DNA of 64,000 nt from Apostichopus japonicus (taxonomy: Eukaryota > Echinodermata > Holothuroidea > Aspidochirotida > Stichopodidae), in contig NC_092568.1 of the NCBI RefSeq assembly GCF_037975245.1, positions 31,263,501-31,327,500 on the forward strand. Direction: 5' to 3'. Under the pieces are notes generated by a model. It was not told where the DNA came from. It did not search any database and saw only the letters and a program-made list of their open reading frames with translations. A program made the position numbers and the translations under genes. Shown here piece after piece: positions 47,110-58,300 of the stretch. Within the stretch, counting starts at the first letter, position 1. Every line of letters begins with the position of its first letter.

Positions 47110-48152
47110 TGTATTTAGTTATGTATTTATTTATGTATTTCAACAACAAAGGATAAACTCGATTAGCGTTAATGTAATCTCCCCCGAGACATTGGAATAA
47201 TAATACAAAAATCATAACAAAACGCATAAAGAACACAAACGAGTATAAAATGACGACAGTGAAGAAGAAACATAAAATGAAATTACAATGGTATAAAAAA
47301 TAGTACAAGGAATGATCAAAATCATAAAAAAGTAAGAAACATGGTGTTTAATGAGCTGGCATTTTTACACTCCTTACGTATTTCGGTTCACTCCTTAGCA
47401 GAAACATAGGAAAATGTTTTGTTATGATACTGATTATTGCCGCCTAATAATAAATAATTCTTTGTGGTGGATCTTAGGGAATGGTAATGTATATCATTGA
47501 TGTGATTGAACGTATCCGGAAGGTACTGTGGAGCCAGACCATTTAATGACTTATATATCATTGACAATATTTTACATTTCAACTTTTTTTCGAGTGGGGA
47601 GCAGTTCAAAGGTTTAAATGGGTCTTCTGATCTATCATCACATGTTGCATTGAGAATAATCCTTTCTGCAACTTTCTGTAGACGACTAAGACTGAGAACA
47701 TATCTAGCACTACTCATACCCCAAACTAAACTACAATACTCAAGCTTCCTCAAAATATTATCCATTATAATATAGAATACAAGTATTGGTATCAATTAAT
47801 GGTTTATTGGCCTAAATAAAGCCAATCTACCGGATAGGAGCTTGATACAGAATCGACCTATTCATTCCAAGATAATTCATTGAAGAATTTTACGCCCAGA
47901 ATCGTTTCACAACATATGCTCTCGATTACAGTATCTTGAACCAATCAACATACATGCCATTTGCTAACATTAGCCATATCCTCAATAAGTTTGGTATTTA
48001 AATCATCCATGGACTTTCTCTTCATATAAACTGTTGAATCATCTGCATTCATATACACAGAGCAATGATTAAAACGTTGACCTTTAATTGTCATTTATAA
48101 ACACAGCAAAGAGCTAAGGGCCCAGGATTCACGCCTGTGGCATCCCACATGT
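47110..48152 (-). mobile_element. 5'-truncated LINE, same family as 1.56-7.6 kb
   Basis: It begins (minus strand) at the GVPQG block (CACATGTGGGATGCCACAGG, compare 6483) and runs through the RT thumb and C-terminus: LEYCSLVWGM, LQKVAERIILNATCDDRSEDPFKPL, HYHSLRSTTKN and NQYHNKTFSYVSAKE. It ends in a TAAA-like tail near 47120. Frames are broken upstream of 47795. Confidence 0.85.
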
Positions 48153-48154
48153 GT

Positions 48155-48410
48155 GTGATTGTTTTACTGGTCGGAGTAACAACCTCCTCAAAGGTAACGA
48201 GTATCGTTTCCATTGGGGGTGCAACCTGGAATCATCATATGTAACAGAAACATGGCAATTTATTGCATGCCTGATAGTGGAAAGTGTAGCACCGCTTATG
48301 CATTTTACTTCGGTATTGCCAAAGGTTGCATGGGTAAGGTCACGGACCAATGAATCGTCTATTAGCAATTTCAGTTTGGCGTATAAGTGATAATCCTATC
48401 GGTTGATGAA
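48155..48410 (-). repeat. Array partial unit 0: SGNH fragment
   Basis: Matches the SGNH part of units A-C (DDSLVRDLTHATFGNTEVKC on the minus strand), with about 40 bases that the other units lack. It is fused at 48410 directly to the acceptor end of the half-VWC unit (CCCTGGACGG), so about 1.6 kb and the exon are missing. Confidence 0.75.
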
Positions 48411-48654
48411 CCCTGGACGGAGGATCAAGGTCAGAGAATATACTTTTAAGTGCTCAGATAATAGCAAATACCTAATTTACATCAGGGGCGCAAACCTCAC
48501 AAACGAAATGAAATTAAAAAATGTATATGAGGGGGAAAAAGTGTACTGATGAAAACGTCTAGCGAAACGCATATCAAAGAAACAGCAATGTAGCATTGTC
48601 ACGAAACAACTTGGGGCTGATAGCTCAGTTGGTATAGCGCAGAATTTGTAATCG

Positions 48655-49075
48655 GTCGACGAGTCGTTCGGTACCTTCGTGGTTGAGGTACACATTATCC
48701 TTGAACAGGCTTCTGTCTGCTTTACCATCGGCATATTTCATACAGGCAGATGTTTGTACATACCCCACTCCAATCTAGTCGTCGGGTTATCTTTAGGCTG
48801 GCCTCCAGGTGGACCAATGTTCGGGTATGCTGGTCCAATCTGGGGCAGGGTCCGAAGATAACGATACTGGGGCTGGCATTTGATAGTTGTACTGAGGTAA
48901 CAACCTCATCAAAGGTAACGAGTATCGTTTCCATTGGGTTTCAACTCGGAAACATCATTTGGTGGAAGGGTAGCACCGCTTATGCATTTTACTTCGGTAT
49001 TGTCAAAGGTTGCATGGGTAAGGTCACAGACCAATGAATCGTCTATAAGCAGGTTCAGTTTGGTGAATAAGTGAT
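48655..49075 (-). pseudogene. SGNH hydrolase-like fragment, unit A
   Basis: The minus strand reads SIVIFGPCPRLDQHTRTL and, further on, the region matching LFEDNVYLNHKG in unit B, i.e. SGNH-type blocks. It is probably debris of a LINE ORF1. It interrupts the tRNA-like element after CTTGTAAT. Confidence 0.6.
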
Positions 49076-49164
49076 AATCCTATCGGTTGATGAACCGTGT
49101 TTAACTGCGCTAGCATAGTTTCACATAGTACCTGTCGTCACTGGTTTCAGATGTATTGATTTTA

Positions 49165-49660
49165 TTATTATTATTACTACACCGGTGCTAATATAGCGCA
49201 AAATCCCGGGGTTCATTGTGCTCAGCAAAACATATACAAAATATAAGTTAACATACAATTGAATACACTTAACCATAGGTTTGTTTGAAATTAAACGTTT
49301 CTAACGATGTTTTGAAAGTGCTGATAGAGGTAAGGCTTCGTATTTCTGATGGTAACTTGTGCCACAACGGTGCAACATGGCTAAAAGCTTGCTCCCCGAC
49401 TCGTTTGTTTGATCTACAAGTTGTGAGAGCAGAAGTTTCAGAGGATGACCGAAGGATGCGAGAAAGCTTGTGGATATGAATTTAATTCTAAACCAGAACT
49501 TCGTGTGTATCCTTTAAAATGTGATAACTTCTCAAGATGATCAATTTTGAGAGGCAACGAGCGGAAAGGAGCGGCCACACATAATAACATTACACTACCA
49601 CCAAGACACACTCTTAAAGTTAGTGTCGACAGGAAGAATGCAAAAGAGAATGTCATCGGG
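49165..49660 (-). mobile_element. LINE 3' end fragment, unit A
   Basis: Minus-strand sequence in this unit is slightly decayed, but the equivalent in unit B reads LWNKLPSEIRSLTSISTFKS, the C-terminus of an L2/CR1-type RT. The 3' tail is GCGCTATATTAGCACCGG then a TAATAATAATA repeat. The tail resembles that of the SINE at 18.5 kb. Confidence 0.7.
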
Positions 49661-50587
49661 TACTATGCGATGCACTCGTAGCGACTAAACATAGCAGCGT
49701 GTGGCAACGGTGTACTTTGATTCTCTCTTGCCTGTAGGCCCAAATTATGACGAGCTAAGATCTTTAACAGTCTACTTGATTCTCATAGCGTTATCAGTTG
49801 AAACTGGTAAAGGCGAGGAACCGTGAATCAGTCAAAACCGACCGACCGGTGGTAGTGACACGGTAACATATGATAAACCATATGTCTGATCGCATGTCAA
49901 TGCAGATTTCAAGCAATTTTTGCGTGTGTACAATGTTATCTCGTCAAGATGGTAATTTCAAATTATAGATGTCAAGGGTGCCTATCTCTATAAGCTTCCG
50001 TAGAAAAGCGATACCCACAATCTCTTAGAATGCGTGCGAAAATATGAGTGGAACTGTTGAGAGATGTCTCGTTAGTCCAATCAATCGTTATAGGTTTGTG
50101 TGCTTAGGTTATAACTGTTTGTAGGCTACTTCCGTCTTAGTGGGAACTGATCGTAAGTGTAAGACATGATAATATATCATCACACAAATTGAATTAAACT
50201 GACCAACGGTTCTTCACCTTTACCAGGTTTGACTAATAAAGTTATGAGGATCGGCTGAACAGTCTGCAAAGTGATACATAGAATCCCCAGCTGAAGCTTC
50301 AATATATTTCAAGATCTTAATTTGATATTGCAAAATAAAGGTACGCGACTGCTAGATCATTACTGTTGTTAAACTGCGTTCATAGGAAATAGACATTATA
50401 AAAAATGTATACCGGTTTGTGTTTCATTAATTTACATTGTTTCTAAGACCAAATGCAGTGTTTAGTAGTACTGTGTGTGGTATGTCATAAGAACGCTCTA
50501 TTCATTTTTAAAGATGAACGATCAGTTTCTACATATGACTATTTGGTTTGAAAAAATCTTGCATTAGTTTACAACATATTGACTTAC

Positions 50588-50689
50588 CGATTGGCCTACA
50601 GTCAGAGCAGCATTCACCTTCCGGAATATAGGTTTCGTAACCGACGGCACAATCAGGCAAGGCACAAAGCACAAGACGGCAGTCAATCC
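50588..50689 (-). CDS. Half-VWC exon, unit A
   Basis: 102 nt, phase 1-1, donor GTAAGTC. It encodes DCRLVLCALPDCAVGYET and EGECCSDCRP; all six Cys are present. Part of the minus-strand secreted-protein locus. Confidence 0.85.
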
Positions 50690-50934
50690 CTGGACGGAGG
50701 ATCAAGGTCAGAGAATTTACTTTTAAGTGCTCAAATAATAACAAATATTCCTAATTTACATCAGGAGCGCAAACATTACAAACGATATGTTACTTAACAT
50801 ATATATGAGGGGGAAAAAGTTTACAGATGAAAAAAGGCTAGAGAGACGCATTACAAAGGAACAGCAATGTAGCATTGTCACTGAGCAACTTAGGGCTGAT
50901 AGCTTAGTTGGTATAGCACAGAACTTGTAATCGG

Positions 50935-51350
50935 TCGATGAGTCGTTCTGTACCTTTGTGGTTGAGGTACACATTATCCTCGAACAGGCTTCTGTCTGCT
51001 TCACCATCGGCATATTTCACAGAGGCTGACATTTGCATATACCCGCACTCCAATCTAGTCGCCAGGTTAACTTTAACGCTGGCCAACAGGTGGACCAATG
51101 TTCGGGTATACTGGTCCAATCTGGGGCAGGGTCCGAAGATAACTATACTGGGGCTGGCATTTGATAGTTGTACTGAGGTAACAACCTCATCAAAGGTAAC
51201 GAGTATCGTTTCCATCGGGTTTCAACTCGGAAACATCATTTGGTGGAAGGGTAGCACCGCTTATGCATTTTACTTCGGTATTGTCAAAGGTTGCATGGGT
51301 AAGGTCACAGACCAATGAATCGTCTATTAGCAAGTTCAGTTTGGCGTATA
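50935..51350 (-). pseudogene. SGNH hydrolase-like fragment, unit B
   Basis: The best preserved of the copies. The minus strand shows DDSLVCDLTHATFDNTEV, FGPCPRLDQ and, after a shift, DRSLFEDNVYLNHKGTERL with the Asp/His block. It lacks the N-terminal start and is frame-broken. Confidence 0.6.
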
Positions 51351-51434
51351 AGTGATAATCCTATCGGTTGATGAACCGTGTTTAACTGCGCTAGCATAGT
51401 TTCACATAGTACCTGTCGTCACTGGTTTCAGATA

Positions 51435-51900
51435 TATTGATTTTATTATTATTATTACTACACCGGTGCTTATATAGCGCAAAATACCGGGGTTCATTGT
51501 GCTCAGCAAAACATATACAAAATACAAACATACAATTGAATACACTTAACCATTGGTTTGTTTGAAATTAAACGTTTCTAACGATGATTTGAAAGTACTG
51601 ATAGAGGTAAGGCTTCGTATTTCTGATGGTAACTTGTTCCACAACAAAAGCGCGACAAGGCAAAAGCTTGCTCCCCGGCTCGCTTGTTTTGATCTACGAG
51701 TTGTGAGAACAGAAGTTTCCGAGGATGACCGAAGGAGGCGAGAAGGCTTGTGGACATGGATTTTATTCTAAATCAGAACTTCGTGTGTATCCTTTGAACA
51801 AGTGATAACTTCTCAAGATGATCAAATTTGAAAGGCAACGAAGAAAAGGAGCGGCCACACATAATGACATTACACTACCACCAATACGCACTTTAAGATA
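51435..51900 (-). mobile_element. LINE 3' end fragment, unit B
   Basis: LWNKLPSEIRSLTSISTFKS and then the GCGCTATATAAGCACCGG tail with a TAATAATAATA repeat. Confidence 0.7.
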
Positions 51901-52762
51901 GTGTGGGCAGGAAGAATGTTAAAGAGAATGTCGTCGGGTACTATGCGATGCACCCGTAGCGACTAAACGGTGACAACGGTGTGATTTGATTATCTTTTGC
52001 CTGTAGGCCCAAATTATGACGAGCTAAGATCTTTACCAGTCTACTTGATTCTCAAAGCTTTATCAGTTAAAACTGGTAAAGGCGAGGAACCGTGAATCAG
52101 TCAAAACCGACCGACCGGTGGTAGTGACACGGTAACATATGATAAACCATATGTCTGTTCGCATGTCAATGCAGATTTTAAGCAATTTTTGCGTGTGTAC
52201 AATATTATCTCGTCAAGATGGTAACTTTTAAATTATAGATGTCAAGGGTGCCTATCTCTATTAGCTTCCGTAGAAAAGCGATACCAATGCGTGCGAAAAT
52301 ATGAGTGGAACTGTTGAGAGATGTCTCGTTAGTCCAATCAACCGTTATAGGTTTGTGTGCTTATGTTATAACTGTTTGTAGGCTACTTCCGTCTTAGTGG
52401 AAACTGATCGTAAGTGTAAGACATGGTAATATATCATCACACAAATTGACTTAAACTGACCAACGGTTCTTCACCTTTACTAGGTTTGACTGATAAAGTT
52501 ATGAGAATCGGATGAACAGTCTGCAAAGTGATACATTGAATCCCCAGCTGATGTTTCAATATATTTCAAAATTTTAATTTGATATTTCAAAATGAATATA
52601 CGCGACTGCTAGATCATTATTGTCGTTAAACTGCGTGCATAGGAAATAGGAATAATAAAACATGTATACCGTTATGTGTTTCCTTAATTTGTACTGTTTC
52701 ACAGACCACTAGAAATGCTGGTTTGAAACAATCTTGCATCAGTGTGCAACATATTGACTTAC

Positions 52763-52864
52763 CGATTGGCCTACAGTCAGGGCAGCATGCACCATCCGGG
52801 ATATAGGTTTCGTAATCGACGGGACAATCAGGAAAGGCACAACGCGCTAGACTGCAGTCAATCC
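52763..52864 (-). CDS. Half-VWC exon, unit B
   Basis: 102 nt, phase 1-1. It encodes DCSLARCAFPDCPVDYET and DGACCPDCRP, with six Cys. Confidence 0.85.
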
Positions 52865-54216
52865 CTGGATGGAGGATCAAGGTCAGAGAATTTACTTTTA
52901 AGTGCTCAGATAATAGCAAATACCTAATTTACATCAGGGGCGCAAACATCACAAACGAAATGTAATTAAAAATATAAATGAGGGAAATAAAAGTTTACAG
53001 ATGAAAAAAGGCTAGCGAAACGTATTATAAAGAAAGAGCAATGTAGCATTGTCACTGAACAACTTAGGGCTGATAGCTTAGTTGGTATAGCGCAGAATTT
53101 GTAATCGGTCGATGAGTCGTTCGGTACCTTCGTGGTTGAGGTACACATTATCCTTGAACAGGCTTCTGTCTGCTTTACCATCGGCATATTTCATAGAGGC
53201 TGATGTTTGTATATACTCCACTCCAATCTAGTCGTCGGGTTATCTTTAGGCTGGCCTCCAGGTGGTCCAATGTTCGGGTATGCTGGTCTAATCTGGGGCA
53301 GGGTCCGAAGATAACTATACTGGGGCTGGTGTTTGATAGTTGTACTGAGGTAACAACCTCATCAAAGGTAACGAGTATCGTTTCCATTGGGTTTCAACCT
53401 GGAAACATCATTTGGTGAAAGGGTAGCACCGCTTATGCATTTTACTTCGGTATTGCCAAAGGTTGCATGGGTAAGGTCATAGACCAATGAACAGTCTAGT
53501 AGCAAGTTCAGTTTGACGTATAAGTGATAATCCTATCGGTTGATGAACAGTGTTTAACTGCGCTAGCATAGTTTCACATAGTACCTGTTGTTACATCATT
53601 GGTTTCAGATGTATTGATTTTATTATTGTTATTACTACACCGGTGCTAATATAGCGCAAAATCCCGGGGTTCATTGTGCTCAACAAGACATATACAAAAT
53701 ATAAGTTAACATACAATTGAATACACTTAACCATAGGTTTGTTTGAAATTAAACGTTTCTAACGATGATTTGAAAGTGCTGATAGAGGTAAGGCTTCGTG
53801 TTTCTGATGGTAACTTGTTCCACAACAAAAGCGAGACATGGCATAAAGGTTGCTCCCCGGCTCGCTTGTTTTAATCTACGAGTTGTGAGAGCAGAAGTTT
53901 CCGAGGATGACCGTTGGATGCGAGAAGGCTTGTGGATATGGATTTTATTCTAAACCAGAACTTCGTGTGTATCCTTTGAAAAAGTGATAACTTCACAAGA
54001 TGATCAATTTTGAAAGGCAACGAACGAAAAGGAGCGGCCACACATAATGACATTACACTACCACCAATACGCACTTTAAGATAGTGTGGGCAGGAAGAAT
54101 GTAAAAGAGAATGTCATCGGGTACTATACGATGGACTCGTAGCGACTAAACGTAGCAGCGTGTGGCAAAGGAAAGACAATTAGGAAAGGCACAACGCACT
54201 AAACGGCAGTCAATCC
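52865..54216. repeat. Tandem array unit C, truncated
   Basis: About 1352 bp. It has the tRNA-like element (53067-53108), SGNH fragment (about 53110-53520) and LINE 3' end (about 53610-54110), then jumps from the LINE region straight into the middle of the half-VWC exon near 54172. Confidence 0.8.
54172..54216 (-). pseudogene. Truncated half-VWC exon, unit C
   Basis: The acceptor and the first half (DCRLVRCAFPNC) remain; the CC-x2-C half and the donor are deleted. Confidence 0.85.
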
Positions 54217-54413
54217 CTGGACGGAGAATCAAGGTCAGACAATGTACTTTTAAGTGCTCAAATAATAACAAATATTCCAAATTTACATTAGGGGCGCAAA
54301 CACTATAAACGAAATGTAATTCAAAATACATATATTACAAAAAGAAGTTTACAGTTGAAAATGGCTAGCGAAACGCATTTCAAAGAAACAGCAATGTTGC
54401 TTTGTCACAGCTA

Positions 54414-54486
54414 AGGGCTTGATAGCTCAGTTGGTAGAGCGCAGACCTTGCTATATGAGAACGTGAAATGAACTTCAGTTCAAAAC
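54414..54486 (+). repeat. tRNA-like element
   Basis: GATAGCTCAGTTGGTAGAGC is a good box A, but the rest does not form a tRNA cloverleaf. Confidence 0.6.
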
Positions 54487-54599
54487 AAACTTTCCATTGC
54501 TCTTTTAAAAAATTTGAATAATAGCCGTCAGTTTTTCGTTTTCGTGTAATTATATAAGCCACTTGACCAGTGATTATAACTACGATCCATTTAATATAA

Positions 54600-54830
54600 G
54601 AAAGTTTAACTGTATATAAAGTTTCTTATGATCTATTATTGTTGTTGCAAAGTTCGCACCGACTGGGAAGGTGGTGGGGGGGGGGGGGTGGGCGGGGCAT
54701 AGGGAGTATCTAAAATAATCTGTCATTGCCAATTAATGCAAGACATCTTATATAAGAACATGAAGCGCCGCCTTACTAATTGATTATCAACAGTGGGAAC
54801 TGTAAAGGAGCCAAAAAATAGAGGCAATGA
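54600..54830. repeat. Kunitz cassette remnant, exon deleted
   Basis: The intron flank of the Kunitz cassette is present (G-run at 54673-54690), and the acceptor side, CAGTGGGAACTG near 54790-54803, survives. The exon itself is gone. Confidence 0.7.
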
Positions 54831-55147
54831 ATTAATATGATATAGATATATAGAGAGCGCGACGGCGACGACGATGATGATGGTAATGATAATGAAAGTC
54901 CTTTAAGCGGATACTTCTACCATCCCATTCTCATGAAACTGGGAACATTTAAAAATGCAACAACGGTTGATAAATATAGCTGAACCCAAACTTCCTTCAC
55001 GATTTTTGGAAATAGAAATATTCAATATTTGAAAAGAAGCATCTTTCTGGAATACCATAAAATTAAATGTTTGTCACGCTATATATTTAATTATTGATCA
55101 CTTCTTATAGATCAGACCAAAGCTATCCTGCTTCCAAACCTACTTAC

Positions 55148-55288
55148 TATCACAATCCACCTCCGTGTCACCAATAAACCAATCCGTGAAACAACCGCCG
55201 CAGTAGTTGTCTACACAGGTAGCTTCTGGGTAAGCTGCACATGTTGCAAACTGGCAGGGACGGACAAAGCAGTGGGCAGTTATACACC
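55148..55288 (-). CDS. 8-Cys domain exon, intact
   Basis: 141 nt, phase 1-1, acceptor cttccataacag, donor GTAAGT. Eight Cys: CITAHC, FVRPC, ATC, PEATC, YCGGC and VDC. I know similar CGGC-W-F-x-C modules beside Kunitz domains in marine invertebrates but cannot name the family with certainty. It is the reference for the two decayed copies at 31.1 and 32.3 kb. Confidence 0.8.
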
Positions 55289-55446
55289 CTGTTATGGAAG
55301 ATAACATGATTTGTTTGTCTTTTGCAAACATAAGAGATAACGAAATGTAATTTAAAATATGTGTATATTTTGAAAAACAAGTTTCATGTGAAAATGGTTA
55401 GTGAAAACCATTTCAGGAAACAGCAATGAAGCATCCTCATCAACTA

Positions 55447-55519
55447 AGAGCTCATAGCTCAGTTGGTAGAACGCAGAACTTGTAATATAAAAACAATGAG
55501 ATGCACCCAGCTCAAACCA
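55447..55519 (+). repeat. tRNA-like element
   Basis: CATAGCTCAGTTGGTAGAAC, same context as the other cassette copies. Confidence 0.6.
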
Positions 55520-55792
55520 AAATTTACATTGATCTATTAAAATTTGATAGTAATTACCGTCAGTTTTCCGTTGTTCGGGTGCTTATATACGAACATTAAG
55601 CGCCGCGTTACAAGTGAATATTACTGTAATCTATTTTAATATGAAAAGAATTTTTTAAGATATATCGATTTCCTGATATATTATTATTGTTGTTGCATAA
55701 TTCGCGCCGACTGGGAGAAGGGAGGGGGTGTAGGAGTATCAAACATAGTCTGCCATTTACAATAAATGCAAGACGTCATCACAAATACTTAC

Positions 55793-55954
55793 CACACTCA
55801 TCGGTGCAATCACTCTCAGTCTCGAAGTTGTTTGCGTTTCCTAGGCAACCACCGTAAGTAAATTCCTCACATACGCCCGATTTAGGATTAAAACGCCATC
55901 TCTGAAATGCACCTCTGCACGGCCCAGGCTCGACAGGAAGCTCACAGATAGGAA
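55793..55954 (-). CDS. Kunitz domain exon (P1 Arg)
   Basis: 162 nt, phase 1-1, donor GTAAGT. It encodes CELPVEPGPCRG, RWRFNPKSGVC, FTYGGCLGNANNF and DCTDEC. Paralogue of the exons at 30.6 and 31.8 kb; trypsin-type P1. Confidence 0.9.
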
Positions 55955-56279
55955 CTGTTAATAAAGAGCGAAAAACAATCAATACTATCATATATAGATA
56001 CAGAGAACGTGACAACGGCGATGATGACAGTCCCGTAAGTAGATAACTTTACCCTCCCATTCTCATGAAATTGGGAACCCTTTAAAAATGCAACAAAGGT
56101 TGATCATTATAGCCGAACCTAAACTTCCTTCATGAGTTTTAAAATAAATGTTTTCAATTTTTTAAAAGAAGCATCCTCCTGGAATACCATACAATTAAAA
56201 TGTTTGTCACGCTATATATTTAATTATTGATCATTCCGTATAGATCAGACCTAAGCTTCCTGCTTCCAAACCTACTTAC

Positions 56280-56429
56280 TATCACAGTCCACCTTCTTGT
56301 CACCGATAAACCAATCCGCGAAGCAACCGCCGCAGTAGTTGTCTTCACATGTAGCTTCTGGGTGAGCTGCACATGTTGCAAATTGACAGGGACGGACGAA
56401 GCAGTTAAAAATTGTGTCAGTACAGCCAC
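56280..56429 (-). CDS. 8-Cys domain exon, longer variant
   Basis: 150 nt, phase 1-1, acceptor gctcttacag, donor GTAAGT. It starts GCTDTIFNCFVRPC and keeps the other Cys (TCAAHPEATC, YCGGC, VDC). Three residues longer at the start than the copy at 55.2 kb. Confidence 0.8.
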
Positions 56430-56439
56430 CTGTAAGAGC

Positions 56440-56995
56440 AAAAAATAATTTTATAATTTATGGCTTTCACATTTGCACAAAAGACTCAATTTTAAACAGA
56501 TGACAGATGTTATTTGTTAATATGTGGTAGATCGATTGACTCAGCATGAGTCATATTTTATATTCTGTCTTCGGGTATATTAAATACATTTCGAGTTTCA
56601 AATGTTGAAAAAACATTCTATATATATATTTTTTTTCAATATGCTTCATTTTGTGTGCATATATCGTCTTACTAACTGAAGGAAATGACTGGACGAATAA
56701 TTATTAGAATATAATGGAAGTATTCGGCAAAATGACTGCCCAATAGTGACCAAAGGTAAAAAATAATGCTATAAGTTATACTTTATGTTGAGTATAAAAA
56801 CGGATTTTGACATCTTGTACTATATTCTTCATTATCGTTGCTAATAATTAATGGATGTAATAATAACAAGAATAATGATAGTAATAATTATAATTATTAT
56901 GAGGAAGACCATTACGTCACTTTTTTTGGCCTGCCTATCTCTTCTTCTCTCTCCACCCCTACCCCCCCCCCCGCCACCCCACCATTAATAGAAGG
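56440..56995. other. No gene recognised
   Basis: AT-rich, with an ATT-repeat near 56855-56900 and a C-rich tract near 56955-56985. I looked for a signal-peptide exon for the 8-Cys/Kunitz exons here and found none. Confidence 0.45.
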
Positions 56996-57005
56996 TAGGG
57001 TCGCG

Positions 57006-57184
57006 TCAAGGTAAAAGCTCCATAACATGACATACAGGATCTTGACAAATTGGCTTGCAAACACCAGGACAACATTTCTGATCTCCTTTACAATCACTGT
57101 CAGTTTCACATCCGGGTGCTAAGAAGTCAGGACTATCTAAGACGCACGGTCTGAGTTGTCTAACTGGGCACTCACCTTCTTTCT
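57006..57184 (-). CDS. WAP four-disulfide domain, probable terminal exon
   Basis: The acceptor (ctatctccag) is followed in phase 1 by an open frame with eight WAP cysteines: ECPV, PC, GCETDSDC, KCCPGVC and IC, then DPVCH and a TGA at 57008-57006. DC-x4-KCC is the WAP core. WAP domains are secreted protease inhibitors or antimicrobial modules. No start codon lies inside. A GTATGT after QDP could be a donor but would leave phase 0, unlike all neighbours, so termination here is favoured. Confidence 0.75.
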
Positions 57185-57204
57185 CTGGAGATAGCGATTT
57201 TACC

Positions 57205-57465
57205 CGTGTACAATATTATCTCGTCAAGATGGTAACTTTCAGATTGTAGACAACAACACGCCTTTCTCTATACGCTTCCTAGAAAAGCGATATCCACATT
57301 CTCTTAAAATGTGCGCGGAAATATGGGTGGAACTGTTAAGAGTAGTCTCGTTAGTTCAGTCAATCGTTCTACATAGGTTTGTGTGCTTATGTTTGGATAC
57401 TTCCGTCTTTGTGGGAACGTATCGTAAGTACAAGGCATGATAATATGGAAGACGGACCACGTGGT
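57205..57465. repeat. Older relative of the array intron (unit D)
   Basis: Similar to 49930-50175 and 52190-52435 (TGTACAATATTATCTCGTCAAGATGG, then AAAAGCGATA and GTTTGTGTGCTTA in the same order). With the exon at 58301-58402 it forms a diverged fourth unit. Confidence 0.75.
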
Positions 57466-57469
57466 TCAC

Positions 57470-58290
57470 ATGGAACTGACAGTCGCGGTTAGTATTATGA
57501 CACATGTGTGCATGTGTTCTTGTGACACCTAGCTTGTGAACACAATTACTCAAGGAGGGAAGCTTGTAAGTCTTCATAGTTGGCATATGGATGCAGTATG
57601 CTTGGTAGTTGTGCTCTATTGCTTTTAGTTGAGGTAATGTTAGATTAGTAGACGCAAAGTCCCCAAAACTTGTAAACTCAGGAGGGGATGCTTTTCAATA
57701 CTTCTTTTATCTGTATTCTATGTGAAAGTCAGATGTGATTTGGGTTCAGCTGAGGTCCATATGTCAAAAGTATGTAAACATGATATCTAAAGAATGAAAG
57801 CTTTGACCTCAGATTAGGTGAACCAAAATTAGTACCAGAACACTATTGTTTTTGCTGAAGGTCAAAGTCAGTTGGAGTCACCAATGATCAAATAGTGAGC
57901 ATCTCGTAAATAAATCTCAAGATGGTGAACTTGGATATATCTGATGTTTAGTATAAACATGTATAACAGTGGATGCACATCAGTGGAAGTTGGTTGTCAA
58001 CATCTTTCACTGTGATTACATTCATGTCACCTTTAGATGCGTCTTGCTGTACTTCCTACGTCAAATGTGTTCAAATCCTCAATGTACAACATGTCCGACT
58101 CATTACAAAATAGTGATAGTAGTCATCACAACCAGATCGAATGTTTGCAGTCTGCTTCAAAAAGTAACTTTGTTGTTCATGTCCTTTGCACACCCTGCAG
58201 CCTTGTAAATCACCTGGAACCATTCAGTTGTGTCGCTTTGATCAAATATGACTATCTGGTTTGACAAAATCTGGCATCAGTTTGCAACAT
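57470..58290. other. No gene recognised
   Basis: Intron between the WAP exon and the half-VWC exon; nothing recognised. Confidence 0.45.
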
Positions 58291-58300
58291 ATTGACTTAC

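Larger units (their letters stand above)
48411..50690. repeat. Tandem array unit A
   Basis: About 2.28 kb. In plus order it holds intron flank, a tRNA-like element (48612-48652), an SGNH fragment (about 48655-49075), a LINE 3' end (about 49165-49660), an intron and the half-VWC exon (50588-50689). Unit B repeats all of it with a few percent divergence by eye. Confidence 0.85.
50691..52864. repeat. Tandem array unit B
   Basis: About 2175 bp, same order as unit A: tRNA-like element (50893-50935), SGNH fragment, LINE 3' end (about 51435-51900), half-VWC exon. Confidence 0.85.

Noticed and set aside
48655-49075. SGNH fragments as host esterase genes
   Set aside because: They are frame-broken, repeated with transposon debris and lack a start; LINE ORF1 origin is simpler.
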